This document shows, piece after piece, positions 6,780-15,966 of a stretch of DNA of 64,000 bases. The DNA is taken from the NCBI RefSeq assembly GCF_030388665.1, contig NZ_CP128846.1, positions 2,418,001-2,482,000 on the forward strand, read 5' to 3'. Source of the DNA: Streptomyces flavofungini. GTDB lineage: Bacteria > Actinomycetota > Actinomycetes > Streptomycetales > Streptomycetaceae. The position numbers and the translations under genes were made by a program. The notes beneath the pieces are model-generated. The model did not search any database. It was not told where the DNA came from and saw only the letters and a list, made by a program, of their open reading frames with translations. Numbering within the stretch: the stretch's first letter is position 1; each line of letters starts with the position of its first letter.

Positions 6780-9668
6780 TCAGCTGCAACCACTGGTGGA
6801 GCCGCAGCCCTCGCAGATGTAGCACGAACCGGCGCGCTGCATCTTCGTACCGCAGGAGAAGCACAGCGGCGCGTCGGCCTGGATGCCCAGCTGCATCTCG
6901 ACGAGCTCAGCACTGGTGTGAGCCTGCGGAGCAGCCGTCTCGGACTCCGGCTTCGGCGTGGCGACGGCCTTCAGGACCTCCGTCTGCCGCGGGGCGGACT
7001 GGGCCAGGCCCTCGACGTCGACATCCTCGTCGGCCGGCTCGTACGAACCGGTCTCCAGGTGACGCTGACGCTCCTCGGCGGAGTGGATGCCGAGCGCGGA
7101 GCGGGTCTCGAAGGGCAGGAAGTCCAGCGCCAGGCGGCGGAAGATGTAGTCGACGATCGACTGCGCCATCCGCACATCCGGGTCGTCCGTCATGCCGGCC
7201 GGCTCGAAGCGCATGTTCGTGAACTTGGAGACGTACGTCTCCAGGGGCACGCCGTACTGCAGACCGACGGAGACGGCGATGGAGAAGGCGTCCATCATGC
7301 CCGCGAGGGTCGAACCTTGCTTGGACATCTTCAGGAAGACCTCGCCCAGACCGTCGTCCGGGTAGGAGTTCGCCGTCATGTAGCCCTCGGCACCGCCGAC
7401 CGTGAAGGACGTGGTGATGCCCGGACGACCCTTCGGCAGACGCTTGCGGACCGGGCGGTATTCGACCACCTTCTCGACCGCGCTGCGGATCGTGCCCTCG
7501 GCCTTCTCGGCGATCTCAGCCTTCTCCTCCTCCTTCTTCTTGGCGGAGAGGGGCTGGCCGACCTTGCAGTTGTCGCGGTAGATCGCGAGCGCCTTGACGC
7601 CCAGCTTCCAGGCCTCGAAGTAGACCTCCTCGACGTCCTCGACCGTCGCGGTCTCGGGGAGGTTGACCGTCTTGGAGAGCGCGCCGGAGATCCACGGCTG
7701 GATGGCCGCCATCATCCGGACGTGCCCCATGGCGGAGATGGAGCGCTCACCCATGGCGCAGTCGAAGACCTCGTAGTGCTTGGTCTTCAGGCCCGGGGCG
7801 TCGATCACATTGCCGTTCTCGGCGATGTGGGCGACGATCGCCTCGATCTGCTCCTCCTGGTAGCCGAGGCGACGCAGGGCCTGCGGCACGGTGCCGTTGA
7901 CGATCTGCATCGAGCCGCCGCCGACGAGCTTCTTGAACTTGACCAGGGCCAGGTCGGGCTCGAGACCGGTCGTGTCGCAGGACATGGCGAGACCGATGGT
8001 GCCGGTCGGCGCGATGACCGAGGCCTGCGAGTTACGGAAACCGTTCTTCTCGCCGAGGCGCAGGACGTCCTGCCAGGCCTCCGTGGCGGCGGCCCAGATC
8101 GGGGTGTCCAGGTCGTCCATGCGGACGGCCGAGGCGTTGGCGTCGGCGTGCTGCTTCATGACGCGCTTGTGCGGGGCGGCGTTGCGGGCGTAGCCGTCGT
8201 AGGGGCCGACGACCGCCGCGAGCTCCGCGGAGCGCTTGTACGAGGTGCCGGTCATCAGCGACGTGATGGCACCGGCGAGGGCGCGGCCGCCGTCGGAGTC
8301 GTACGCGTGGCCGGTCGCCATCAGCAGGGCGCCCAGGTTCGCGTAGCCGATGCCGAGCTGGCGGAAGGCGCGGGTGTTCTCGCCGATCTTCTGGGTCGGG
8401 AAGTCCGCGAAGCAGATGGAGATGTCCATCGCCGTGATGACCAGCTCGACGACCTTGGCGAAGCGCTCGGACTCGAACGACTGGACGCCGTTGCCGTCGT
8501 CCTTGAGGAACTTCATCAGGTTCAGCGAGGCGAGGTTGCAGGACGTGTTGTCCAGGTGCATGTACTCGCTGCAGGGGTTCGAGCCGTTGATACGGCCGGA
8601 CTCCGGGCAGGTGTGCCAGGCGTTGATGGTGTCGTCGTACTGGATGCCCGGGTCGGCGCAGGCCCAGGCGGCCTCGGCCATCTTGCGGAAGAGCGACTTG
8701 GCGTCCACCTCCTCGATGACGTCGCCGGTCATACGGGCGCGCAGGCCGAACTTGTCGCCGTTCTCCACGGCCTTCATGAACTCGTCGTTCACACGGACCG
8801 AGTTGTTGGCGTTCTGGTACTGGACGGACGTGATGTCGTCGCCGCCCAGGTCCATGTCGAAGCCCGCGTCACGCAGCGCGCGGATCTTCTCCTCTTCCTT
8901 GACCTTGGTCTCGATGAAGCCCTCGATGTCGGGGTGGTCGACGTCGAGGATGACCATCTTGGCCGCGCGGCGCGTGGCGCCGCCCGACTTGATCGTCCCT
9001 GCGGAGGCGTCGGCACCCCGCATGAAGGAGACCGGACCCGAGGCGTTGCCTCCGGAGGACAGCAGTTCCTTGGAGGAACGGATACGGGAGAGGTTCAGGC
9101 CGGCACCGGAGCCGCCCTTGAAGATCATGCCCTCTTCCTTGTACCAGTCGAGGATCGACTCCATGGAGTCGTCGACGGACAGGATGAAGCAGGCCGAGAC
9201 CTGCTGCGGCTGGGGCGTGCCGACGTTGAACCACACCGGGCTGTTGAAGCTGAAGATCTGGTGCAGGAGGGCGTACGCCAGCTCGTGCTCGAAGATCTCG
9301 GCGTCGGCGGGCGAGGAGAAGTACTTGTAGTCCTCACCGGCCTTCCGATACGTCTTCACGATGCGGTCGATGAGCTGCTTCAGGCTCACTTCGCGCTGCG
9401 GCGTGCCGACCGCGCCGCGGAAGTACTTGCTCGTGACGATGTTGACCGCGTTCACCGACCAGAAGTCGGGGAACTCGACGCCCCGCTGCTCGAAGTTGAC
9501 CGAACCGTCGCGCCAGTTGGTCATGACGACGTCACGGCGCTCCCAGACCACCTCGTCGTACGGGTGCACGCCCGGGGTCGTGTGGATGCGCTCGATGCGC
9601 AGGCCCTTGCCGCCCTTGGGTCCCTTCGCGCGCGAACCTCGCGCGGGGCCGCTCGTCGTCTCGGTCAT
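6780..9668 (-). CDS. nrdJ: Vitamin B12-dependent (class II) ribonucleotide reductase
   Basis: 962 residues. It reduces ribonucleotides to deoxyribonucleotides using adenosylcobalamin, so it works with or without oxygen. Visible motifs are VSACFILSV (thiol-pair cysteine), NPCSEYMHLDNTSCNLASLNL split over the finger-loop Asn-Cys-Glu and its neighbours, APTGTIG in the substrate barrel, and a C-terminal zinc-ribbon-like tail with CFSCG and CYICEGCG that is typical of long actinobacterial NrdJ. The ATG at 9668 follows GGAGGC. nrdR lies 131 nt upstream on the same strand, and the pair is probably one operon controlled by NrdR boxes. No cobalamin riboswitch was seen here. Confidence 0.97.
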   Translation of the reverse strand: MTETTSGPARGSRAKGPKGGKGLRIERIHTTPGVHPYDEVVWERRDVVMTNWRDGSVNFEQRGVEFPDFWSVNAVNIVTSKYFRGAVGTPQREVSLKQLIDRIVKTYRKAGEDYKYFSSPADAEIFEHELAYALLHQIFSFNSPVWFNVGTPQPQQVSACFILSVDDSMESILDWYKEEGMIFKGGSGAGLNLSRIRSSKELLSSGGNASGPVSFMRGADASAGTIKSGGATRRAAKMVILDVDHPDIEGFIETKVKEEEKIRALRDAGFDMDLGGDDITSVQYQNANNSVRVNDEFMKAVENGDKFGLRARMTGDVIEEVDAKSLFRKMAEAAWACADPGIQYDDTINAWHTCPESGRINGSNPCSEYMHLDNTSCNLASLNLMKFLKDDGNGVQSFESERFAKVVELVITAMDISICFADFPTQKIGENTRAFRQLGIGYANLGALLMATGHAYDSDGGRALAGAITSLMTGTSYKRSAELAAVVGPYDGYARNAAPHKRVMKQHADANASAVRMDDLDTPIWAAATEAWQDVLRLGEKNGFRNSQASVIAPTGTIGLAMSCDTTGLEPDLALVKFKKLVGGGSMQIVNGTVPQALRRLGYQEEQIEAIVAHIAENGNVIDAPGLKTKHYEVFDCAMGERSISAMGHVRMMAAIQPWISGALSKTVNLPETATVEDVEEVYFEAWKLGVKALAIYRDNCKVGQPLSAKKKEEEKAEIAEKAEGTIRSAVEKVVEYRPVRKRLPKGRPGITTSFTVGGAEGYMTANSYPDDGLGEVFLKMSKQGSTLAGMMDAFSIAVSVGLQYGVPLETYVSKFTNMRFEPAGMTDDPDVRMAQSIVDYIFRRLALDFLPFETRSALGIHSAEERQRHLETGSYEPADEDVDVEGLAQSAPRQTEVLKAVATPKPESETAAPQAHTSAELVEMQLGIQADAPLCFSCGTKMQRAGSCYICEGCGSTSGCS

Positions 9669-9799
9669 GCCGCCTCCCTGTATCAGGCTAAAACGCCCTG
9701 AAGTGCCACGTTCTTCCCGCAGCACGGTGTGTGTCTTGTGTCGCGGGCACCACTGGGGGCGACCACGACAGGTCTGGTTCGCCGTCGGACCGTGAAAGG

Positions 9800-10342
9800 T
9801 CAGTCGCCGGCGGTGGCAGGCTGCGGGACTTCGGCAGCCCCACCGGGCCCGCGGCCGGTCGCGTCAGATTCCGCTCCGGAGCCGTCCGGCGCGGCGTCGC
9901 GCCGCTCCCTCAGCTCTTCGACCGCGGCCTCGAAGTCCTCGAGCGAGTCGAACGCCCGGTACACGGACGCGAAGCGCAAATAGGCGACGAGGTCGAGTTC
10001 CTGCAGCGGGCCGAGTATGGCCAGTCCCACGTCGTGGGTGGTCAGTTCGGCACTTCCGGTGGCCCGGACCGCCTCTTCGACGCGCTGGCCGAGCTGCGCC
10101 AGCGCGTCCTCGGTCACGGGCCGCCCCTGGCATGCCTTGCGGACGCCGTTGATGACCTTGGTGCGGCTGAAGGGCTCGGTGACGCCGCTGCGCTTGACGA
10201 CCATCAGGGAGCAGGTCTCCACGGTCGTGAAACGACGCGAGCAGTCCGGGCACTGACGGCGCCTGCGGATCGACGTGCCGTCATCAGTGGTGCGGCTGTC
10301 GACCACGCGGCTGTCGGGGTGCCTACAGAAGGGGCAGTGCAT
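9800..10342 (-). CDS. nrdR: Transcriptional repressor NrdR
   Basis: 180 residues. The N-terminal zinc ribbon has MHCPFC and RQCPDC, followed by RRFTTVE and an ATP-cone domain ([22 protein letters not shown]). NrdR senses ATP/dATP and represses ribonucleotide reductase genes through paired 16-bp boxes. The tail after about residue 150 is Gly/Pro-rich and variable. It is the first gene of the nrdRJ unit, and two matching boxes lie 111-157 nt upstream, consistent with autoregulation. Confidence 0.96.
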   Translation of the reverse strand: MHCPFCRHPDSRVVDSRTTDDGTSIRRRRQCPDCSRRFTTVETCSLMVVKRSGVTEPFSRTKVINGVRKACQGRPVTEDALAQLGQRVEEAVRATGSAELTTHDVGLAILGPLQELDLVAYLRFASVYRAFDSLEDFEAAVEELRERRDAAPDGSGAESDATGRGPGGAAEVPQPATAGD

Positions 10343-10452
10343 GGATCTCCCAACCCTCCTTCATGGCACGACACAGAGGCCTCCAAGGACCCTTGGGCCC
10401 CTCGAAGCAGCCCCAAGCATAGGCGATGCCCGCGACCCCGGAAGACCGGGGA

Positions 10453-10499
10453 CCACAACTTCTAGGCTGCGGTCGCAATCCAACCACTACATCTGGGGT
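10453..10499 (-). promoter_or_regulatory. Tandem NrdR boxes upstream of nrdRJ
   Basis: On the plus strand CCACAACTTCTAGGCT (10453-10468) and CCACTACATCTGGGGT (10484-10499) match at 12 of 16 positions and start 31 bp apart, i.e. three helical turns. This spacing and the WTCTRG-like core fit the known paired NrdR sites. They would lie over or near the nrdRJ promoter. Confidence 0.75.
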
Positions 10500-10636
10500 T
10501 TGCTCGTCATCCTCGGCGCGACCGCGTGTCGCGGCGCCCGCCGGAAGGGCGGTCACGGAGCCACCGGACGGGCGGGCGTGCGGGCCTTCGCCGACGCCAC
10601 CCGAGAGATCCCAGTACCTGGTTGAAGGAGCACCGA

Positions 10637-10684
10637 ATGGCACTATGGGAGCCTCACTCGGCAGGGCCTGGACCCCGGCGGTGA
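10637..10684 (+). CDS. Possible 15-residue small ORF between nrdR and lexA
   Basis: GAAGGAG at 10624-10630 sits 6 nt before an ATG that opens MALWEPHSAGPGPRR and stops at 10682-10684. The ribosome-binding site is better than that of many annotated genes nearby. The peptide matches nothing I know. It could be a translated leader or a chance ORF. Confidence 0.25.
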   Translation: MALWEPHSAGPGPRR

Positions 10685-10777
10685 AGCGTACCGTAATGAA
10701 CCGAAATTCCTTTCGGCCCGAACGTCAGCCATACACCCAGACACATGATCAGGGCAGGGAATCTACGATTTTTCACT

Positions 10778-10818
10778 CGAACGTGTGTTTGGCGCAACCT
10801 TTCGAAAGCAACTACCGT
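10778..10818 (+). promoter_or_regulatory. lexA promoter with LexA (SOS) box
   Basis: CGAACGTGTGTTTG at 10778-10791 matches the Gram-positive LexA box CGAAC-N4-GTTCG with one change at the right end. It overlaps a -35 candidate TTGGCG (10789-10794), which is followed after 18 nt by TACCGT (10813-10818). The predicted start would give a leader of about 35 nt to the lexA GTG. LexA autorepression follows from the geometry. Confidence 0.8.
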
Positions 10819-10858
10819 TGGCTAACTAGGGAGAACATCTCGAGAGGGGCCGACCGAC

Positions 10859-11644
10859 GTGACCACCACCGCAAACAGCGCCACCATCACTGCCCAGGAC
10901 CGCTCCCAGAGCCGATTCGAGCCGGTGCATGCCATGAATGACACAGCCACGAACCAGGAGGGGCCCAAGCCCACGCGCTCCCTGCCGGGCCGACCTCCAG
11001 GAATCCGCGCCGACAGCTCGGGACTCACCGATCGCCAGCGCCGGGTGATCGAAGTCATCAGGGACTCGGTGCAGCGGCGTGGCTACCCGCCGTCGATGCG
11101 GGAGATCGGTCAGGCGGTCGGCCTCTCCAGCACCTCGTCGGTGGCCCACCAGCTGATGGCTCTCGAGCGCAAGGGCTTCCTGCGCCGCGACCCGCACCGC
11201 CCGCGGGCCTACGAGGTCCGGGGTTCGGACCAGCCCAGCACCCAGGCCACGGACACCACGGGCAAGCCGGCCGCTTCGTACGTCCCCCTGGTCGGCCGCA
11301 TCGCGGCGGGCGGCCCGATCCTCGCCGAGGAATCCGTCGAGGACGTGTTCCCCCTCCCCCGCCAGCTCGTCGGCGACGGTGAGCTGTTCGTCCTGAAGGT
11401 CGTCGGCGACTCCATGATCGAGGCCGCCATCTGCGACGGGGACTGGGTCACGGTCCGCCGGCAGCCCGTCGCCGAGAACGGCGACATCGTCGCCGCCATG
11501 CTCGACGGCGAAGCGACCGTCAAGCGCTTCAAGCGCGAGGACGGACACGTCTGGCTCCTGCCGCACAACTCCGCGTACCAGCCGATCCCCGGCGACGAGG
11601 CGACGATCCTCGGCAAGGTCGTCGCGGTCCTGCGTCGCGTGTGA
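10859..11644 (+). CDS. lexA: LexA repressor
   Basis: 261 residues. LexA represses SOS genes and is inactivated by RecA-stimulated self-cleavage. The winged-helix N-domain contains [20 protein letters not shown]. The cleavage bond is Ala150-Gly151 in GRIAAGGP, and the Ser-Lys dyad is Ser185 in GDSM and Lys222 in ATVKRF. The GTG start at 10859 follows GAGAGGGG. An internal Met at residue 26 is an alternative start and would leave the DNA-binding domain intact. A LexA box lies over its promoter. recA in the same window has a similar site. Confidence 0.96.
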   Translation: MTTTANSATITAQDRSQSRFEPVHAMNDTATNQEGPKPTRSLPGRPPGIRADSSGLTDRQRRVIEVIRDSVQRRGYPPSMREIGQAVGLSSTSSVAHQLMALERKGFLRRDPHRPRAYEVRGSDQPSTQATDTTGKPAASYVPLVGRIAAGGPILAEESVEDVFPLPRQLVGDGELFVLKVVGDSMIEAAICDGDWVTVRRQPVAENGDIVAAMLDGEATVKRFKREDGHVWLLPHNSAYQPIPGDEATILGKVVAVLRRV

Positions 11645-11659
11645 GCCTCCGCCCCTGAC

Positions 11660-11698
11660 ACGGGCCCCGGAACCTACTGCGCCGGTTCCGGGGCCCGT
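11660..11698. terminator. Terminator after lexA
   Basis: Perfect 15-bp stem (11660-11674 with 11684-11698) with a 9-nt loop, followed by CTCTTGTG. It begins 16 nt after the lexA stop codon and lies before the convergent helicase gene. Confidence 0.8.
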
Positions 11699-11872
11699 CT
11701 CTTGTGTTCTCGCCGCTGCGCAGCGCGCTTCTGCGCGTCCTGGCCCTGCTGCGCACTGGCCTCGTCGCGCCGTAGGCCGCGGCCTACGGCTCAGCCCCGC
11801 CGCTACGACGGCCGCGCGCCCCCGGACCGCCGCCCGCCCCCGCGATCCAGCCGAACGCAAACGGGCGTCGGA

Positions 11873-13888
11873 CTACCCCTCCGAGCCCTCGCCCGCCTCC
11901 GGCCCCCCTGCTCCCGCCGACGCCTCGGCGGCCACCGCTGCCGCGTCGATCGCCGCCAGAGAGCGGCGCACCTGGTTCCGGTCCGTCGTGTACCAGAACT
12001 CCGGCAGCGAGGCCCGCAGATAGCTCCCGTAGCGCGCGGTGGCCAAGCGTGGGTCCAGGACCGCCACCACACCGCGGTCCCCCGACGCCCGGACGAGACG
12101 ACCGGCGCCCTGGGCCATCAGCAGCGCGGCATGGGTCGCCGCGACCGCCATGAAGCCATTGCCGCCCGCCTCGTCCACAGCCTTCTGCCGGGCACTCATC
12201 AGCGGGTCGTCGGGACGCGGGAACGGGATCTTGTCCATGATCACCAGCTGGCAGTTCGCGCCCGGTACGTCGACGCCCTGCCAGAGCGAGAGCGTGCCGA
12301 ACAGACACGTCCGCGCGTCGGCCGCGAATCCCTTGATCAGCTCGCCCAGCGTCTCCTCGCCTTGCAACAGGATCGGCATGTCGAGCCTGCCTCGCAGCTC
12401 CTCGGCCGCCGCCTGGGCCGCCCGCATCGACGAGAACAGTCCGAGCGTCCGCCCGCCTGCAGCCTCGATCAGCTCGGTGAGCTCGTCCAGCATGTCCCCG
12501 CGCGTACCCTCGCGCCCCGGACGTGCCAGGTGCTGTGCGACGTACAGGATGCCCTGCTTGCGGTAGTCGAAGGGAGAGCCGACGTCGACGCCCTTCCAGA
12601 CGGGCGCGTCCTCGGTGTGGGTGCCCTCGGGAGACAGCCCGAGCGACGCCCCGACGCCGTTGAAGTCACCGCCGAGCTTGAGCGTGGCGGACGTAAGGAC
12701 CACCGAGCGGTCGGTGAACAGCTTCTCGCGGAGCAGGCCCGAGACGGACATCGGAGCCACCCGCAGAGAGGCACCGAAGCGGTCGTGGCGTTCGTACCAG
12801 ACGACGTCGTACTCGGAGCCGTTCGTGATGCGCTCCGCCACGTCGTGGATCGTCTCCACGGATGCCAGGGCCTGCTTGCGGACCACGTCCTCGTCCTGAA
12901 CGGACTTGTCGCGGGTGGAGCCGAGCGCGGAGATGACCGTCCGAGCGGCGTCACGCAGCGCCATCAGGGCATAACCGAGGTCTTCGGGGACCTCTTCCAG
13001 GCGCCCCGGCAGTGCCAGCTCCATGAGTCGCTCGAAGCCCTCAGCGGCCGTCTGGAGCTGATCTGCCGCCTTCTCGTTCACCAGCTTCGCCGCGCGCCGC
13101 ACCGCGCGGTTGACCTGCCCCGGGGTGAGCTCGCCGGTGGCGACACCGGTGACACGGGACACCAGCTCATGGGCCTCGTCCACGATCAGCACCTCGTGCT
13201 GGGGCAGGACGGGGGCGCCCTCGATGGCGTCGATCGCGAGCAGCGCGTGATTGGTGACCACGACATCGGCGAGCTTCGCGCGCTCACGGGCCATCTCGGC
13301 GAAGCACTCCTGGCCGTACGCGCACTTCGAGGCGCCCAGACACTCTCTGGACGAGACGGACACCTGCGCCCAGGCACGGTCGGAGACGCCCGGAGTGAGG
13401 TCGTCGCGGTCGCCCGTCTCCGTCTCGTCCGCCCAGTCCCTCATGCGCAGCAGATCACGGCCGAGCTTGCTGGTGGGCGTCGCCGCCTCGAACTGGTCGA
13501 ACAGTCCCTCTTCCTCGTCCTGCGGCACGCCCTCGTGCAGTCGGTGCAGACAGAGGTAGTTCGACCGGCCCTTGAGCATCGCGAAGTCGGGGCGGCGGCG
13601 CAGCAGCGGATGCAGGGCGTCCACCGTCCGCGGCAGGTCGCGCTCGACCAGCTGGCGCTGGAGGGCCAGGGTGGCCGTCGCGACGACGACCCGCTCCCCG
13701 TGCGCCAACGCGGGCACCAGATAGCCGAGGGACTTTCCGGTGCCGGTGCCGGCCTGGACCAGCAGGTGGGAACCGTCGTCGATCGCCTCGGCGACGGTCT
13801 CGGCCATGGTCACCTGGCCGGGGCGCTCCGTACCACCGACGGCGGCGACGGCGGCGTGCAGGAGCTCGGGGAGGGAGGGCTTCGTCAT
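11873..13888 (-). CDS. DinG/XPD-type ATP-dependent DNA helicase
   Basis: 671 residues. Superfamily 2 helicase with Walker A AGTGTGKS at residues 46-53 and the DEAH box in VDEAHELV. Cysteines in RECLGASKCAYGQECF could ligate the iron-sulfur cluster of XPD/DinG helicases. C-terminal helicase motifs include QGVDVPG and a late QGAGRLVRASGDRG. DinG proteins unwind DNA with 5' tails, R-loops and G-quadruplexes during repair. It is convergent with lexA. I saw no LexA box just upstream, and the upstream siderophore gene ends only 40 nt away, so read-through from that operon is possible. Confidence 0.9.
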   Translation of the reverse strand: MTKPSLPELLHAAVAAVGGTERPGQVTMAETVAEAIDDGSHLLVQAGTGTGKSLGYLVPALAHGERVVVATATLALQRQLVERDLPRTVDALHPLLRRRPDFAMLKGRSNYLCLHRLHEGVPQDEEEGLFDQFEAATPTSKLGRDLLRMRDWADETETGDRDDLTPGVSDRAWAQVSVSSRECLGASKCAYGQECFAEMARERAKLADVVVTNHALLAIDAIEGAPVLPQHEVLIVDEAHELVSRVTGVATGELTPGQVNRAVRRAAKLVNEKAADQLQTAAEGFERLMELALPGRLEEVPEDLGYALMALRDAARTVISALGSTRDKSVQDEDVVRKQALASVETIHDVAERITNGSEYDVVWYERHDRFGASLRVAPMSVSGLLREKLFTDRSVVLTSATLKLGGDFNGVGASLGLSPEGTHTEDAPVWKGVDVGSPFDYRKQGILYVAQHLARPGREGTRGDMLDELTELIEAAGGRTLGLFSSMRAAQAAAEELRGRLDMPILLQGEETLGELIKGFAADARTCLFGTLSLWQGVDVPGANCQLVIMDKIPFPRPDDPLMSARQKAVDEAGGNGFMAVAATHAALLMAQGAGRLVRASGDRGVVAVLDPRLATARYGSYLRASLPEFWYTTDRNQVRRSLAAIDAAAVAAEASAGAGGPEAGEGSEG

Positions 13889-13928
13889 AGCTCGACCACC
13901 CTACGGTGCCCCACTGACAACACTGCGA

Positions 13929-15884
13929 TCAAGGCTGATGGAGGGGGTTGGCCACGGTCCCGTGGACGGCTGCGTGCGGGCGCTCGGAGCGGTCGCGGTA
14001 GCCGTCGAGGTGGAGCCGGTTCCGGTTCAGGCTCAGGCGCGCGATACGGGGTGTGAGCAGGTCGAATGTCTCGTACCGCTCCTTCAGCTCGGGGGCGCGG
14101 GCCTGGTGCCGAAGGATCTCGGCCCGCACGAGGGACCAGAAGTCGGCTTCCGGGACGCCGAGTTGGTCCTCGCACAGCGGTGCGAGGTAGCGGAAGACGC
14201 CTACGAAGAGCCCGGCGTGGATGAACTGGGTCAGGAACGCCGGCGGCTCGGTGAGCAGGATGTCTCGGACGTCGTCGGGCATGGAGGCGTGCTCCGGAAC
14301 AGGCTCCGCACTGACGTTGACGTCGTCCACGAAGTCCTTGACCGCAAGGCGCACGGGGACGTCGTTGTCGTCGAAGACGACGATGGTGTTCTCCCCGTGA
14401 GGGGAGAACACCGTTCCGTAGCGGTAGAGGAACTGCAGCAGGGGCGGCAGCAGGGCAGCGAACAGATGCGTCAGCCACGCGGTGGGCGTCAGCCCGGAGC
14501 GGGCGACGAGCTCCGTGACGAAAGCGCGGCCCTGGGGATCGGTGTGCAGAAGCGCGGCGAGGGTGCGGGCGCGCTCCCCGGGCGCGAGGTAGCGCGTGAG
14601 GGGCTCGCGCCAGATCGCTCCCAGCAGTTCTTTGTACTGGTAGGGCACTTCCGGGAGCGAGTCGTAGACGGGGTGCTCGACGGCAACGGAGGCGACCTCG
14701 CCGAGGAGGATCACCCGGCACTCGTCCCGAAGGAACGGATCGCCGTCGCGCAGGGCATGCACCCAGGAGGTGACGGCCGAGGCGGCGACCGTCCGCTCGG
14801 TGGGCAGACCGCGCCACACGAGGGTGTTGAGAACCGACAGCGGGAGCTTGATGGTGTGCCGGTCGGGACGTGTGGTGTTCAGGAACGTCCGGATCGACTG
14901 CTGGGGCAGGCGCAGATCGCCGTCGCTGGGGAGCGGGACGATGGTGCCGGCGGCGACGGACGGGGCGAACAGGGGCAGCACGACGTCGTCCCACTGCCAG
15001 GGGTGAACGGGCAGGTAGAGGTACTCCCGCGGGTCGAGGCCGCGTGCGCCGAGTATGGCCGCGTAGGACTCGCGTGTCTCCGCGTCGAGCTCGCGCGCGT
15101 AGAGGTCGTCCGCGGTGTCCAGGCCCGGCACGCCCCGGTAGGTGGCGATGCTGTGGTGCACGGCGATCCAGGGGATGGCCGTGTCGGTGCGGGCTTCGGG
15201 TGCCCAGCGTGCGGTGTCCGTCGCGGAGAAGCCGATGCGGCCCTTGTTGAGGACGAGCCAGGGGTGGCCCGTCTGGTGCCCTTCGAGCTCCGCGTAGCCG
15301 AGGTCGGCGAGCTGTGCGGCGCTGAGCGCTCCGTGGTCGAGGCGAGTGTCGGCGCTCAGCGTCGCGGTCAGTTCGCGGATGAGGTGGCCGAGGGTGGCGC
15401 CGTCGAGGTCCAGGGTGCGGCGGGCGACGGTCAGGAAGCGCAGGGGGTCGGCGCAGGGAGCCGGGCTGCCGGTGGCGTCGGTGAGCGTCAGGCTCGCCGG
15501 GGCCACCCGCCAGCTGCCGTAGGCGCCGCGGTGGGCGCGGAAGGTGAGGCGGGGGCGGCGCTCGCCGGGCGTGGCGGGTTCGTCGAGAAGCAAGGTGTAC
15601 GTGTCCGCGGCGTGCCGCTCGCCTTCCGTGACACCTGCCTCACCTCCTCCGGCAGTCCCCCGACTGCCTTCCTCGCGTCCCCTGCCCCCGGCCTCGCCTC
15701 CTCGGCGGTCGGCGCTCACCGCCACAGCTGGTACCGGACTGAGGATCTCTTCGTACGCGAACTCGCCGACGATCTTGGCGAGGAGTCGGCGCCCGGCCTC
15801 CTCCCAGCGTTCCGCGGTGAGCTCAGGCGGGTCGTAAAGGGCGTCGGGGTCGTTGGGTGTCGCGGGATCGGAAAGATTCGGCAC
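13929..15884 (-). CDS. NIS siderophore synthetase (IucA/IucC family), second copy
   Basis: 651 residues. It carries the IucA/IucC motifs LPVHPWQWDD, RTFLNTTRPDRHTIKLPLS and HGENTIVVFDD. The family adenylates a carboxylate such as citrate or succinyl-hydroxamate and condenses it with an amine. The C-terminal FhuF-like half is present. Similarity is closest to the DesD-like (type C) group by eye. A Gly/Glu/Arg-rich insert lies at about residues 60-92. GTG start after GAGGAG. It is the last gene of the four-gene cluster, 82 nt after the acyltransferase gene. Confidence 0.9.
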   Translation of the reverse strand: MPNLSDPATPNDPDALYDPPELTAERWEEAGRRLLAKIVGEFAYEEILSPVPAVAVSADRRGGEAGGRGREEGSRGTAGGGEAGVTEGERHAADTYTLLLDEPATPGERRPRLTFRAHRGAYGSWRVAPASLTLTDATGSPAPCADPLRFLTVARRTLDLDGATLGHLIRELTATLSADTRLDHGALSAAQLADLGYAELEGHQTGHPWLVLNKGRIGFSATDTARWAPEARTDTAIPWIAVHHSIATYRGVPGLDTADDLYARELDAETRESYAAILGARGLDPREYLYLPVHPWQWDDVVLPLFAPSVAAGTIVPLPSDGDLRLPQQSIRTFLNTTRPDRHTIKLPLSVLNTLVWRGLPTERTVAASAVTSWVHALRDGDPFLRDECRVILLGEVASVAVEHPVYDSLPEVPYQYKELLGAIWREPLTRYLAPGERARTLAALLHTDPQGRAFVTELVARSGLTPTAWLTHLFAALLPPLLQFLYRYGTVFSPHGENTIVVFDDNDVPVRLAVKDFVDDVNVSAEPVPEHASMPDDVRDILLTEPPAFLTQFIHAGLFVGVFRYLAPLCEDQLGVPEADFWSLVRAEILRHQARAPELKERYETFDLLTPRIARLSLNRNRLHLDGYRDRSERPHAAVHGTVANPLHQP

Positions 15885-15966
15885 GGGGACTCCTCGGGGA
15901 GGGAACCGGATCGGGTCGAGCGGTGTATCAGAAGTGAGCGGATCGAAAAGGGGCGGGCTGAGCGGG

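Noticed and set aside
6918..9701. 927-codon open frame on the plus strand opposite nrdJ
   Set aside because: It mirrors nrdJ and arises from the high GC of third positions; the translation is Val/Leu/Asp/Arg-rich without motifs, while nrdJ has all family motifs.
10343..10636. Cobalamin riboswitch before nrdRJ
   Set aside because: I looked for a B12-box-like sequence with the long leader and found none; paired NrdR boxes explain control.
11702..14056. 784-codon plus-strand frame opposite the DinG-type helicase
   Set aside because: It is an antisense shadow with Arg/Gln/Val-rich composition and no recognisable domain.
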